This document shows, in pieces, positions 22,765 through 35,193 of a DNA stretch of 64,000 nucleotides. How positions within the stretch are numbered: position 1 is the first letter of the stretch; every line of letters begins with the position of its first letter. Made by a program: the position numbers and the translations under genes. The DNA is taken from NCBI GenBank assembly GCA_000697665.1, contig KL197720.1:975613-1039612 (forward strand). The letters run 5' to 3'. This DNA comes from Jaapia argillacea MUCL 33604. Its lineage: Eukaryota; Basidiomycota; Agaricomycetes; Jaapiales; Jaapiaceae. The notes beneath the pieces were generated by a model. That model did no database searches and was not told the origin of the DNA. It was given only the letters and a program-made list of their open reading frames with translations.

Positions 22765-23837
22765 GTTGGATATCGCTGAGATTGTAGAAGAGAAATATTA
22801 TCAAGGATGTTGGAGAATGGAGACAAGGAAGGAGGCGCCGGCGGGAGCTTGCCGTTTGAATTTTCGGGTGTTGCCTCCTGTTTCCTTCCATCACGTTCTG
22901 GCTCAGAGTTCAAGGTTGCTTAGGCCAAGCTCCATACTTGTCTCTTGTCTCGTCCAGCTTTCAGGCACTACACAGTGGGTTCCATAATAATTAAGACAAA
23001 CCAGAACCATTTTGGAATTGCCATGGCCACGAAAGTCCACAGAAACGTCGATATTCATCGTTGTGGGCTGATGCTTTCAACTTTTATGGACTCATCAGCG
23101 GAAGAAAACCTGGGACATGGCAAGGGCTCTGCTCGCAATGGTTCATGACAATGTCCAGAGGAGGACCTCCTCGTAGTATCACCGAAGATAGACTCGGGAA
23201 TGTGGTCGGTGTATTGGGTCCACTGAACCGGGGAAGTACATCAACTCCTTCCCGCTTGTGGCCTGGTTCGCTGGTCGTGTGTCTTGCGGATGAGGAGCGG
23301 CGAATTCCTCGGAGGGGAATGAGAGTCGATACCAAACGATCCCGTGGGGGTACATTCTTATTCACTGCCATGTCGCAACAAGATTAGCGTGTTGGACCGT
23401 GAAGGTCAACGGAAGGTCATACAATGGTGGAATCGCGATCCGTGGTCAGTTGAGGACTTGAGGTGGTCGTAGTCCATCTCGTAGGGGAAGAATATGAGAC
23501 GGGGGAGGAACGTACAATTCAGAGCCCCTGGGTCGAAACATCTCGAGATTTACGCTTCAAACAAAATGTAGGAAACAATCTATGAGAGCTCGTTAACACT
23601 GGGATGCATTGTACAAGGTTGGTGGACAAGTTGATGGAAGTACAAAGGCAACCTGGAAGTGTCTGAATCACGATCGGCACCGGGACCGACGACGCGTCGG
23701 CGTAGTACAGTACCTGTCGTATTTCCCTCCATTATGTCCACCTAAGCTCTGGCCTTCAGGAAACGACTTTGACCCCACGAATATCCACGAAACCAGAACA
23801 TAATTCGCACAACGACCCACTGTCGCAGATATCCAAC
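22765..23837. other. Divergent intergenic region
   Basis: About 1.07 kb between the SH3 gene and the nucleoporin gene. Several short open frames on both strands lack family features or consistent splice sites. It should contain both promoters. Confidence 0.4.
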
Positions 23838-26800
23838 ATGAGTTTGACGCAGTTACAATACCATGCGCCTCCCAAATGCCACAGAATCTCATCAGAGGCG
23901 ACTGAGAAGGACGCGAACGTGAGTCGTCTCCTGGCTATATTAGCCACCCTACTGACGGAGGCGTTGTTTTGGCTGTTCCTTGTGGATTTCCTTGCGATTT
24001 GGTGCCCACAGTTCCTCGGTTTCCGTTTGGTGAACAAACGAGCTCGAGTCAGGATTTCACCAGAAGGTTTCGACCCACAACTTCTACCAGCAAAAGCCCA
24101 CATTCTTGCCATTTCAAACGTCAAAGGATGGTTAGTTGCGGTAACCAAGAATTCTCAAGGACACTGTAGGGACATTCTCTCCGCCACCTCAGTTCCGCTG
24201 ACCCACATTGGTCGCTTTTTTCATATATATAGGTTTGGCATTTGCACCACTACCCTCACTACATGCCGCTTTCGCCTCCTCCCACTCAAATGCAGATAAT
24301 CAAATATCCTTTTCGCCTACACGCATCATTCCCCTCCCAGGTGTAACACCTTCTCACCTTACTCTCGCATCACATGACTCTCGCCTCCTCCTCGCACTTG
24401 CCGAAGGTCCGATATTTGTATGGGACACTGCAGAATGTTTCCAACCAGGGGACGGTGAAGTGAGACCTATGCATGCATTTCCAGGCGGTGGAGGGTCTGG
24501 GAAGGCGAGAATAAAGGATGTGAAGGCCAATCCGGGGGAAGACATGACTCAGTTCGTCGCAATTCTGAGGGAGAGCGGGGAGGTTGAAGTCTTGGATGTT
24601 CAGAAGCTAGAAGTCGCCGGTGGGTGGCAAGGGATGGGTTCAGCGGACACTACTCCAACTTCAAGTGCGTCTTTCTCTTACGTTTTCATTGTGCATTGGG
24701 TCTCATTAAAATTACCCCCTCCAACAGTCTCGTGGTCTCCCAAAGGAAAGCAATTAGCTTTAGGCCTCCAAAACGGAAATATAATCGCATTTACCCCCGC
24801 AACCCCGTCTACACCGAAGTCTGTCATCCCAGTCCCCTCTGCGTTATCCTCAAGCCCGCAAACTGTCATCAGCACGACCTGGTTGTCAAACCACAGCTTC
24901 CACTCGGTTTACGTACCCACTCCATCAAATCTCAACGAGCCTATATCCCCAGACACCGATCAATCCCACTATATCGTGTCGTTCGACCATAAAACGAACA
25001 CGTGCACAGATATCAAGCTGACACCTCCATGTTTCCCATCTCCGGGCTTGAAACCACCTGGATCGTTCGTACATGTCTTGAGGAATTGGGATCCGTTGAA
25101 GTTTCTCGTTGTCATCGGTGACTCCTGCTCCTCGGATATCGCCTCAATCGCTTGCCTTGCCGATTCATCTTCAACTCATATCGACGGAGGAAATTGGTGC
25201 AACCTCTCTCTGGAAGAAAACGCTACACCTTCCCTGCCCTTGGCCTCCGACATGTCCGACACCCTCCTCATTGGCCTCGAACTCGACCTCACGAACGATA
25301 AGCCTTTCAGTTCGACAAGGCCCAGTGGAGAAGCGTTTGATGTCCCACCGCCACCTGTGTTGTATGCTTATGCCAGTGACGGAACTTTGCAAGCGTGGTA
25401 TGTGGTTAATTCTGCCGAGGGCGAGGGTTTGAAGGGATACTCTGGCATGATATCGGCCCAGCCGAGCCCCATTGTGGCAGGAAATGGGGGAGGAGGGATG
25501 TTGGCAGTTCCTAGTGCGCCAGCTGGAATGAGCCGGGAGCCAAGTGATGCTGCCATGTCCATCGGAGAATTGTCGGATTCTGGTATGATGGCTACTAGTG
25601 GAGAGGTGCCTTCACCTGCTCCCCCCGTTCAGACGCAACAACCGCAACAGCCTCAATCCGCCTTTGGACAACCATCTACTTTTGGGAATACATCCGTTTT
25701 TGGAAGTTCGTCTGCCTTTGGTGGTCAGGCTTCTCAACCTTCGGCTGGACCTGCCTCTGCATTTGGGTCATCGCCTTCCGTATTTGGAGGAAGTTCCGGT
25801 TCGAGCGGAGTCGGCTTTGGGGCATACGCTTCTGCTGGACCTGCAAAATTTGGACAAGCGAGTCTGGGATTCGGTTTATCGTCTCAGCAACCGACCCCAC
25901 CTGCGCTGGCGCCTTCGCAATCACAAGGGAGAGAGGAGTCTATGGCGTCTGATGATCCTGATACGACCCTTGGTGGTGGCCTTGGTGGTTTAGGGCTGGG
26001 TGGCCGTGGCATTGATGGAGGAGCGCCAGAGTCACAAGCTAGAGCGAGCAGTATATTCGGCCCATCTGCCGCCACGAGCGTCTTTGGTCAACAACCTCAG
26101 CCGTCGACTACTCCCAACACCACACCCTCCTCCTCTTCGTCTATCCTGGCGCCGGGAAGTGGTGCTTTTGGCTCACTGAAAGCTTCCCCCGGCTTCGGGG
26201 CGTTTTCAAATTATGGACAGAAGACCCCATCGGTATTTGGTGCACAACCGTCGCAGCAGCAACAACAACCTGAGCCTACGAAACAACCTTCCTCTTCTGG
26301 GTTTGGACAGAGCGGGTTCGGGGCGAAACCAGCTTTTGGTCAAACCAGCTTCGGCCAACAATCTGTCTTTGGGAAACCGAGTTTTCCTGCTGCCACTCCA
26401 ACGGCAGCTCCGAGTGGGGGTGGGTTTGCTGCTTATGCGTCTGGCGGGTTGTCTGCCTTTTCCACGACGGCTAAATCAACCCCATCTGAACCTGCGAAGA
26501 GCAGTGGAAGCGTTTTTGGATCTGGAGGTGGTTTGGATAAACCAAGTACTCCCTCTGCTTTTGTACAACCTGCTCCTGCTACCGGAGGGTTTGCTTCGTA
26601 TGCATCTGGTGGAACGTCGCCATTCGCTGCAGCAGCTAAATCCACAACTACTGAGCCAGTGAAGACTGGTGGGATCTTTGGGGCGGGAGGCAGCCTAGGT
26701 GGAGGTGGAGGGAGTACTCTAGCGTTTGGTGCGAGTCCTAGGGAAAAGCCGATAGAGCCATCTCCCTTGACAAGTCAACCTCCGAGTATATCCCCACCCA

Positions 26801-29800
26801 AAATGAGCTTGGCGAGTATATCACCGTCACCTTCACCTCCGCCTGCACGTGGTGGGATGGACAGCCCTCCCCTGTCCCCGACAACTCCCACCGCCTCGGC
26901 CCCTCCCTCCCCCTTCAGGAGTAGCGCACCTGGACCAACCACCGGAGCTTTCGGTCAACTTCAGGCCAGCAGCACAGGGTTCATGAAGCCCGCCCAAGGG
27001 TTTGGTGCGTTTGGTGGAGGAGGCGATACAGCCAAGCTACCGACGTCCTCACCGTTCTTCAATCCTCCCAAAACTTCCGATGACTCTTCGAAGCCCGTGA
27101 TCTTCAGATCGACTCAAGCTTTCTCTACTCCAGCCAAGCCGGCTTCACCTGGAGGTGGCCCCACTTTTGGATCTCCGTCTGCGATTGGAAGTACCACTCC
27201 GGCGTTTGGCAAGTCTTCCTTTGGGACAGTCCCTTCGACACCTTCTGTTTTTGGCAAGTCATCACTCGGTCCTGTTGCCGCCTCTACTACATCTATCTCC
27301 ACGCCTCCAACTTCCAGTTCGACCACGGCTGGTGCTTTCAGTGGGTACTCATCCTCCTCAGGTGGCTTTGGTGCTTTCGCTGGAAGTGGCGACAAGTCGT
27401 TTAGCGATCTCCTGAAGACAGGGAAAGACTCCACTCAGCCTTCAAAGTCTCCTGCACCAGTCTTTTCCACTCCGCCCAAAGCAGATTCTAAACCTGGTGA
27501 TGTGTCAAGTACGACGCCAGTTGCCAGTCCTACCCCAACAGATGAAAAACCACGCCCATCTATCTCTGTGTTTGGACCGCCTGGGGAAACCCCGAAGCCG
27601 GGCCCCTCGCAAGCTGTCGATGACACAAGCTCGATATCAAACAGAGCTGAATCAGAGAAGGTGATTAAGGAGGAGTCGAAAGCCAAGGAACCCCCTGAAC
27701 CGTCCTCAGTGTCAAAGGATTTGTCGTTTAGTAATCTATCCGTCAGCAGCACAGGTTCTTTCGTCCATGTCACTCCGCCACCTGAAGAGGAAGGCGAGGA
27801 AGGTCCTCCAAGTGGCCCAGAAGACGACGCTGAAGGGGAGGAAGAGGGTTCTGATGGAGAGGAAGAAGGCTCTGAACGGGGCGAGGATGATACGGCTTCA
27901 TTCTTGACGGAATCGGAACCCTTCGACTCCGAGGACTCAGATTCCGAGGGAGAGGAGGAGGAGGAGCCACGTGGCTCACTGTCCGTCGATGAAGCAGCCC
28001 GTATTCCCTTACCGGTTACTCCTGACCCACCATCGCGTTCACCGTCAGCTACCCCAAAGCCGGAGCCGCTTGTGGTCCGTCCATCGCCTCCCCCAGCCTC
28101 CACGCCTACAGATAAATCTCAGCCTTCAAAGTCACCCTCCCCGCTGAGAGATACAAGCACGACACCTCCAGGCTCCCCTGTGAAGGAACCTACGCCTCCT
28201 CCCCAACTTGGTCTGGGAACTCTTGCCCCCACTGTATCCGTCCCTGTTTCCTCCCAAATTTCATTGGGTATGGGGAAACCATCTACTCGACCTAGTAGAA
28301 GTTCACCTCTTGCTGTCGCAGCTCCAATAACGAGTCCCGCTGACGAAAAGCCGGAGCCGGAAACCCCAGTCAAGGCCGTCCCCGCAGTCACTAAAGCCAA
28401 GCCTGCTTCTCCGAAATTACCATTCGGCCAATTCGGACCGCCGAAACCAGCTACGTTGATGGGTGACGCCGATTCACGACCGAAAACTCCGCCATTACTT
28501 TCTATGTTCGGTGCTCCAGCTCCGAAACCTCCAACTGGAGTTCCTGGGTTCAATCTTACTCCTCAATCGGGATCATCCACTGCCGTGCCGACTTTCTCAG
28601 TGACACCTCCTCCTACCGCTTCCCCACCACCCCCATCTTTCAACGTTCCGACTCAGTTCCCTACTTCACCATCGCCCGCTCAGAAATTCACTCTCGGCGC
28701 ACTCCCGGGAGGTTCACTATTTGGTCAAAAGCCTCCCACCCCACCGTCTGTGGGTTCCCCATTGAGCATGCCTCCCATGCCTGCCCCTCCGCCTGCTATA
28801 GTTCCTCCTAAACCGAAAGAGCCTACTTTGGAAGCAGGCATGCAAACAGAATTCGCATACCTATTTTATTCTCTCGGAAAAGAACTCAATGCCGTGCGTT
28901 TCTTTATTTAATCAATAACTCCGCCTGTTCTGATGGTTATGCCTTTTAGTTACAGCTGCTTGCTCAAGAAGCAAGCCAGAAACGAGCGGATTTGAGTAAA
29001 TCAACAGCTGGAACTGGGGGCGAGGTGACCAAGGTCGAGATCATCCAATTCAGGCACGAACTTGCGAAATGCGAGCAAGACATATTACAGCTTGACAGTC
29101 TCAGAAGCCCCCTCGTGGAAGCCGTTCGGGATTTGGAGAGTGATATGTTCAAAGGTGGTTTTTTGCTTCTCAACTTTCTTGCCTTCAGTCGTTGACCAAT
29201 TATTTAACAGCCGGGACAAAGAAAGAGGAGGTCGTCAGGTTCAGTCGCGCGAGCAAGGATCCAGAGTTTGCCAAAATGTTGAAGATCAGATCTTTGGGTC
29301 CAGAGCATGTCGAAACCCAGAGCAGGTTGAGGAAAGAGATTCGAGTGAGCCCATCCTTTGATTTTCCCGCTCGTCCGACTATCGTTAACCCTCGTGTCAG
29401 GCTATTCGAGATCGGGTTCAGAAGCTCGAAGATCACCTTCAAGGGTCCAAGAAAAAGTTGAATGAGCTCAAGACCGGAAAACCTTCCTTCAGGCCACCTT
29501 CGCTCGACACTATCAACAGGACACTGAAGAATATTGACATAGCGATCGAACAACAGTCGGCGGACGTAGCTGCCCTGACATCCAAGATGGCAAAGTTGAA
29601 CTTCCAGCGACACCAGCGAGAGCTGGTTTCTCACCATGACCGGAAGTTCGTTATCGATCAAACTCCGCCGAGTCGTCGAAAACTTCAGAACGTAACGCCG
29701 AGTGTAGCTGCCACGACAGCAGCAGCGCTTAATGCTGAGAGATCGGCACAGAAGTTGAAGAGGGCTCTGCTGAACGCCAGGAGGGAACCATTCCTTAACG

Positions 29801-30252
29801 TGCACGCTGTTGAGACGCCCGCTGCTACTGGCATGTTCCAAACACCCGAGAAGAACAAAAGCGCAGAGACGTCAACCAGGCCGCCACTTCCCCTCAACCT
29901 ACCATCCACCCCACTGAACTTCACGCCTCTGACTAAAACGATTGAATCCAGCGGCTCGTTGAATCTCCCCGAATGGGCTTTACCGCCACTCGAGGATGTA
30001 TCTGATGGTCCGTCGACGCCGAGTCCGAATGCATGGGGATCTGCGGCTCGACACCGTGGATCCGCGGGGAAGTATCATTCGAAACCTGTTCAGTTTAGGA
30101 AGAGCGTTGTTACGACGCCTAGTCCTCAGAAGGGAGGGGTTGAGGGAGAGGCGGTGACACCACCGAAGCCTGCAACAACGTTTGATTGGGGACCTCTGCC
30201 CAGTGTGAAACCTATGGCTGCGTTGCCATCTGATGTGCGACGTAAAGATTAG
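23838..30252 (+). CDS. NUP159: FG-nucleoporin, Nup159/Nup214 type
   Basis: Component of the cytoplasmic face of the nuclear pore that anchors the mRNA-export helicase Dbp5 and handles transport receptors. The first exon starts at 23838 (MSLTQLQYHAPPKCHRISSE). Exon 2 (about 24012-24170) carries FLGFRLVNKRARVRISPEGF and ISNVKGWLVAV, the start of an N-terminal beta-propeller continuing to about residue 400 (FVWDTAE, VSWSPKGKQLALGLQNGN). A very long middle holds dozens of FG, FGxx and SxFG repeats (about 25650-27400), then an acidic Glu/Ser stretch (about 27780-27970) and a second Pro-rich FG region. Three C-terminal exons form a coiled coil (LLAQEASQKRADLS, LESDMFK, KKKLNELKTG) that in yeast binds the Nup82 complex. 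Total about 1,950 residues, long but typical for basidiomycetes. No break seen. Confidence 0.92.
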
Positions 30253-30499
30253 GAGTTATTGGGAGATTGGCGATGGTTTTGAGGTGTCGATGTCTGGTTG
30301 GGATATATCCTGGTCATGTAAACAACATAACGTTCGTTCGGTGTTCACATCCCACTTCTCACAATGTAGGTATGTGGGGCGCGAGCCCTGTACACATTCA
30401 GTGGGTCGGACTTTCTCTAGTCGGTGTTACGATGCGAGTTGGGAACGGATGTGGACGGCGACAGTGTGGTGTATGGTGTAGATAATACAATGTCTTTTT

Positions 30500-31464
30500 T
30501 CAAGTGGAACGTGCCGCATCTGGGTGTTCTCCTTCGCTAGCTTGAGCGTCGCCGTTAACGCCATTGACATGATGCTCGTGCGATTCCTCCTCTGCTTCTG
30601 CTTCTGCTTCTGCTGATCCCGATTCTGGTTGTTGGAATGGATCATAAATAATGGACTCCAAGTGTTCCAACGCCACCTGAGAAGGTACAAAGAAAGGTCT
30701 AGTATGGAGCAAAACGAGCATCATTGATGAAATCACTGCGCACCCTCCCAACCTCGCTGAGTTCTTCTCCCTCTGTGCCAGTAAATACTTCAAAACTCCC
30801 CTCTCCTGCGTCGATGAAGGCATCGTCGTCTTCGTCCATGTCATCATCTTGATTAGGATCTGGATGGAGCGAAGCGCAGATGGAGAGGGCTTCAAAGATT
30901 GATTCCACTGGTGATAAGGCGAGAGAAACGTCAGCGTCAGTGTCTGATTGAGATCCGTGAAGAGTGACAAAGGCCTCACATGCTGATGGGTTTTGAGGGA
31001 CGATATTGAGTTCCCTCATCTCATCCACTTCATCCTCAACCGTTGGCGCGTCGTGAGCGGCAGGATTACCGTCATCCAGTTGGCAGTATATCGAAGGACC
31101 ACTCTCTGCTCTCGATATTGCATGGAGTGTAATTGAAGGATATTCGACTTGGAAACCTTTGCCGCTGGTCGACATGAAAACGAGTACACTTGATTCGACG
31201 ATGAATATGGACGGGTGAGCGGGGGGCGGCAGAGGTATGGAAGCTGAACACTGACCTCTCTATAACGTAGAGCGTGCCTTGTGCTGCATCTTCTGGTGAA
31301 AAACCTTCAACTGGAGGTTCAAGTGTTATGGAGACATTATGTTCTTGATGTCGAAGGACTGGGGGGATGTCGGAGAACGATGCGGGAGTAGATGTGACTA
31401 AAGTTTTGTGTTCCTCCGGGGATATGAACTTAGGAATTGTGGAGGTCAATGTCACAGCGGGCAT
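30500..31464 (-). CDS. pICln, methylosome/snRNP assembly chaperone
   Basis: Chaperone that holds Sm proteins for arginine methylation and snRNP assembly. Exon 1 from 31464 encodes MPAVTLTSTIPKFISPEEHK and continues to GTLYVIE. The next exon has SVLVFMSTSGKGFQVEYPSI and LHAISRAESGPSIYCQLDD, matching the PH-like fold of the Voldacs/ICln family (W/F-x-x-x-G-KGF-x-x-x-Y-P-x-I-x-L-H-A). The acidic C-terminal part (DDDMDEDDDAFIDAGEGSFE) and the conserved VALEHLESII follow, then a Glu/Ala/His tail to 30500. Four exons with short introns. It is convergent with the nucleoporin gene 247 bases away. Part of this gene was duplicated at 33735-34110. Confidence 0.9.
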
Positions 31465-32003
31465 TTTTGGGGGTGTAGCAGGTCAGGGAAACAGAGAAAC
31501 AGAGAATCTGCAGTGTCGGCAATCTGCGAAGTGTCAGATCATGCCAGAGAGTTTGCGCCAGGTGGCAGTGTTATCCGTCGATCTTCTTCGTCGACTTGTA
31601 ATTGAATTTCAAGGTCTTTGGCCCATATTATCACTATATCTGAGCGAGCTGCTGACGTCTAGCTTTCCGAGACATTGGCTATAGAAACTACTTAACCAGT
31701 CTATGGCATTGAAATGCTGGCACATCCTCAATCCCAGCGGCTATTTCATCATCGCCGTTCGACTACTGACACGACATCTTCGAATCACCACCCACATGAA
31801 CAGGACAGACGCCCATTTCCCCACCACGTTTTTAACTCGAGGCCGCTGAGCTATAATGCTATAATAAGCTCTCAGCTGCTTTTCAGGCCTTCTGCTTAAC
31901 TACCAGGTGATATCGAACGGTGAGTACGTGAACGCCTACCTCATCTTTCCCCAATCTCACTGTGCCCCACACTCCAGTTTACCCATCGACTCCTGAAATA
32001 AAC

Positions 32004-32417
32004 ATGACTACTGAGCCGGTACGAGCGTCCAAGATTGACCAGGTCGGTTACCAAAAGCAGATGACCACCGAAGCAACCCTCTACCGCGATGGCACCCTCG
32101 TCGCCAACGTATTCACCGACTGCGACAACAACTGGCATGGACTCCGAGGCCGAGTCTTGATTGTTGCCCTGGATCGTGCCGGTGCTGCCGTCGGTGTGTC
32201 AGAAGTTATGCGATGTACCACTCGTGGCGGTATCATGGACATCTTTACGCCGTCCTCGGGACGGGAAACCTTCACTCAGAAATTCCCCGACGACGTTGCA
32301 GCACGAGTCGTGAGTTTAGATATCTATCAGGCTCACGATGATGACTTGGGGGCTGTGCGTAGTAGGGTGATGGGTTTGGCGAGAGACGTTGCGGCTGTTG
32401 CTGCTATTGTTTTGTAA
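32004..32417 (+). CDS. 137-residue predicted beta-rich protein, copy 1 (family not recognised)
   Basis: Single-exon gene whose product is 137 residues, starting MTTEPVRASKIDQVGYQKQ and ending AAVAAIVL. It has alternating strands (TLYRDGTLVANVFTDC, LRGRVLIVALDRAG, ARVVSLDIYQAHDD) and no signal peptide or membrane span. Its tandem twin at 34619 is about 85% identical, with substitutions mainly tolerated and no stop, suggesting both are kept under selection. A TATA-like AT-rich segment (about 31853-31866, CTATAATGCTATAATAAG) lies ahead and is partly conserved in the twin. I do not know the function. Confidence 0.7.
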   Translation: MTTEPVRASKIDQVGYQKQMTTEATLYRDGTLVANVFTDCDNNWHGLRGRVLIVALDRAGAAVGVSEVMRCTTRGGIMDIFTPSSGRETFTQKFPDDVAARVVSLDIYQAHDDDLGAVRSRVMGLARDVAAVAAIVL

Positions 32418-32944
32418 TTCGATGGTCACGGGTTACTCGTCAATTCTGAGAAGGATACCTTACTTACATCCAGACTCGCGGGACACTGTATACAAACTGT
32501 ACCATCACTATGAATGTATGATCCCTTCGTCGCAGCAGATTGGACCTGTAGCACTTAAGCATCTTGATTATATCCTGTTGGGCTGTACCTGGTTTAGTCC
32601 AGGACATCTCTGTAACTTTGATGAGTTATCTACGAGCCGATTCCATTTCCGCTAGAGCCCTACTTATTGATAGAACTGGAGAAGAAATACCACAAGGGCT
32701 TCAAGACGCCAGTTCGTATACTCAACAAAGCGAATCGCCACCAAGTCTTCATACTACTGCAATCGAATACACGAGCGTCTAGAGTTTTCGTGAATTCCAG
32801 TCATGTTGTACATTTAGATGGAAATAAATTCGGGCCAAGGGGGGACAAGGGTTATATGATATCCAAGGCCGTCCAATGTGAGCCCTAGAGAACCGACGAT
32901 GGGCGGTCCCGGTCGACGTCCATCCCATAAAGTTTGAATTAAGT
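32418..32944. other. Spacer with extra sequence relative to duplicate
   Basis: About 530 bases, compared with only about 160 in the second unit. Part of it (about 32480-32840) has no counterpart in unit 2, so it was either inserted here or lost there. No open frame or terminal repeats are convincing. Confidence 0.35.
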
Positions 32945-33730
32945 TCAAGGAAGACCACAAATCATCAACCCCTCGGCACGACAGTCATCCAGCAGACGAA
33001 GGGTCTTCGACCTCGCATCTTCTGCAAGTCTGACCTCCTTGATCTGTGCAGCGCTGGGAATGCCGCATCTCACACGCGCACATATGATATCATAAACAGG
33101 CAATTCACGGTAATTTGATCCATGTGAAATAACGTCAAATTTGGGCAGAGACAAGACAGCCCCCTTTTCTCCACATCTAGAGGATTCAATTGGGCCAATG
33201 TAGAATCTTCGAGGAATATATTATCTCCCAAAGAGAGTATGTTCATAAAGGGGAGGTTCTGGAGGGATGCTTGTTGGAATTGGAAATTGGGTCTGCGAGT
33301 GTCGGGAGCTCGAGGCTACGGGACGCCGCCTCAGGAGTGAGTCATAGCCGGATGGGGGGGGGGGAGTTTTGTATATAATCTCTGTATTCTCATTGTTGTA
33401 CCTTACGCGTTTACAAGGAGTTTGTCCTACTCTAGCTAAACGCGGGAACGATGTACCGTTTGTTCCAACAATGCTGTCGCGTGATGGTGTCGTATTCACT
33501 GAAATGTAGGATTGAAGTGGAAACTCGTTACACGAGCTGATGTGCGGAAGAGGATAGACCCGAAATTTGGGCATTGGCGCGGAAACACACCTCCAATATC
33601 GATATACCAGGCCTGATATGCGGATAGTGGTGGTTGTGAGGGAAGGAAGGGTGAGGTGATCGAAGAACTGGTGGAAACCCCAGCAGCTAGTCAATACCAG
33701 GACTTTCAGTACTTCAACGCCACTGGTACC
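32945..33730 (-). pseudogene. 3'-half fragment of an F-box/LRR gene
   Basis: The minus strand matches the C-terminal leucine-rich half of the F-box genes at 35194-35938 and 45483-47096, for example DDCRAEGLMICG near 32960 and RCGIPSAAQIKEVRLAEDAR. The N-terminal F-box half is absent because the tandem-duplication junction lies at about 33730. The remaining part has frame disruptions and a poly-G run near 33355-33364. It cannot encode a working protein. Confidence 0.8.
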
Positions 33731-33734
33731 ATGC

Positions 33735-34110
33735 GAAGAGTGGCAAAAGGCTCACATGCTGATGGGTTTCGAGGGACGATGTTGAGTTCCCTTATCTCAT
33801 CCACTTCATCCTCAGTAGCTGGCGCGTCGTGAGCGGCAGGAGTACCTTCATCTAGTTGGCAGTACTAGTATATCGAAGGCACACTCTCTGCTCTCGATTA
33901 CGAGGAGCATGCCTTGTGCTGCATCTTCTGGTGAAAACCCTTCAATTGGAGGCTCAAGTACTATGGAGACGTTACTTATGTTCTTGGTGTCGGAGGACTG
34001 GAGGGATGTCGGAGAACGATGGAGGAGTAGATGTGACTAGATTTTTGTGCTCCTCTGGGGATATGAACTTAGGAATTGTGGAGGTCAATGCCACAGTAGG
34101 CATTTTTGGA
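33735..34110 (-). pseudogene. Truncated duplicate of pICln
   Basis: This matches the 5' exons of pICln (start codon region equivalent near 34108) but lacks the 3' exons beyond the duplication border, and about 170 bases spanning the first intron and the conserved KGF motif are missing. It is non-functional. Confidence 0.85.
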
Positions 34111-34618
34111 GATGCAGTTCAGGGAAACAGAAATGGAGAATCTGCAAGAGTCGGCAATTTGCGGGGTGTCAGAGCTCGCTTCCGGTGGCAGTGTCACCTG
34201 TCGATCGTCTTCATCAACTTGAATTCCAAAGTCTTCGCTGAATATTATCGTTATGTCCGAGCGCACTGTCGACGTCTAGCTTTCCACAGTACCACTGAGA
34301 CATTGGTTACAGCGAACAATCAATCTATGACGTTTAAACGACGAAGCGTCTTCCATCCCAGCGGCTATTCCAACTTCGCCGTTGGACTACCAGCACGAGA
34401 TCTTTGAATCCCACGTCAAATGAACAAGACAGACGCCCATTTCCCTGCCACACGGTTAACTCGAGGTCGCTGGGTTATAATAACCTCTCAGCTTCCTTTC
34501 AGGCTCTCTGCTCAACTATCAAGTGATACGAGCGGTGAGTACGCGAACGCTTGCCAGTGGGCATCATTGCTCTTCGATCTTACCCTCCCCACGGTCCAGT
34601 TTACCATCGTAAACAAAG

Positions 34619-35032
34619 ATGTCCACTGAACCCGTACGAGCGCTCAAGCGTGACAGGGTTGGTCACGAAAAGGAGATGACCACCGAGGCAGCCCTCTACC
34701 GTGATGGCACCCTCGTCGCCAACGTGTTCACCGATTGCGACAACGATTTTCACGGTCTCCGAGGCCGAGTCTTGATAGTTGCCCTGGATGGCGCTGGTTT
34801 CGCCGTCGGTGTGTCGGAAGTTATGCGATGCACCACTCGAGGAGGGACCTTGGATATCTTTACACCGTCATCTGGACGAGAAACCTTCATTCAGAAGTTT
34901 CCTGATGACGTAGCGGCACGAGTTGTGAGCTTGGATATCTATCAGGCTCATGATGACAATCTTGGGGCTGTGCGCAATAGGGCGATTGGTATGGCAAGAG
35001 ACGTTGTGGCTGTTGCTGCGATTATCTTGTAG
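34619..35032 (+). CDS. 137-residue predicted beta-rich protein, copy 2
   Basis: Tandem twin of 32004-32417, beginning MSTEPVRALKRDRVGHEKE and ending AAVAAIIL, the same length with no gaps. The frame is intact. Most differences lie near the N-terminus and at a few surface-like positions. The upstream region is related for about 200 bases, so the promoter was duplicated with it. Function unknown. Confidence 0.7.
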   Translation: MSTEPVRALKRDRVGHEKEMTTEAALYRDGTLVANVFTDCDNDFHGLRGRVLIVALDGAGFAVGVSEVMRCTTRGGTLDIFTPSSGRETFIQKFPDDVAARVVSLDIYQAHDDNLGAVRNRAIGMARDVVAVAAIIL

Positions 35033-35193
35033 TTTAAGGGTCAAGGTTTGCGTGTTAATACATTGAGTCTCAGGATTTGTAAAATGTACCTAGGCTGTAG
35101 CACTATGCAGTATGATGTTTATATTACATTCAAAACATCTAATGCAGCCGCCGTGGAATCAACAATGGGTGGATTCAGCCGATGTCCATCCCA

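Larger units (their letters stand above)
30959..33730. repeat. Tandem duplication, unit 1
   Basis: From GAAGAGTG at 30959 the sequence is repeated at 33735. Unit 1 holds the 5' two-thirds of pICln (functional), the 137-residue gene (32004-32417) and the 3' half of an F-box/LRR gene. It ends near CACTGGTA at 33728, where unit 2 begins. It is longer than unit 2 because of roughly 360 extra bases between 32418 and 32944, and because unit 2 lost part of the pICln copy. Confidence 0.85.

Noticed and set aside
23316-23400. A plus-strand stretch translating to ILIHCHVATRLA, resembling a multicopper oxidase copper site
   Set aside because: Only a few residues match, no other copper motif is near in any frame, and stops surround it; chance similarity is likely.
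27435-28553. Minus-strand Ser/Gly-rich ORFs inside the nucleoporin gene
   Set aside because: Antisense shadows of the low-complexity FG and Pro-rich coding region.
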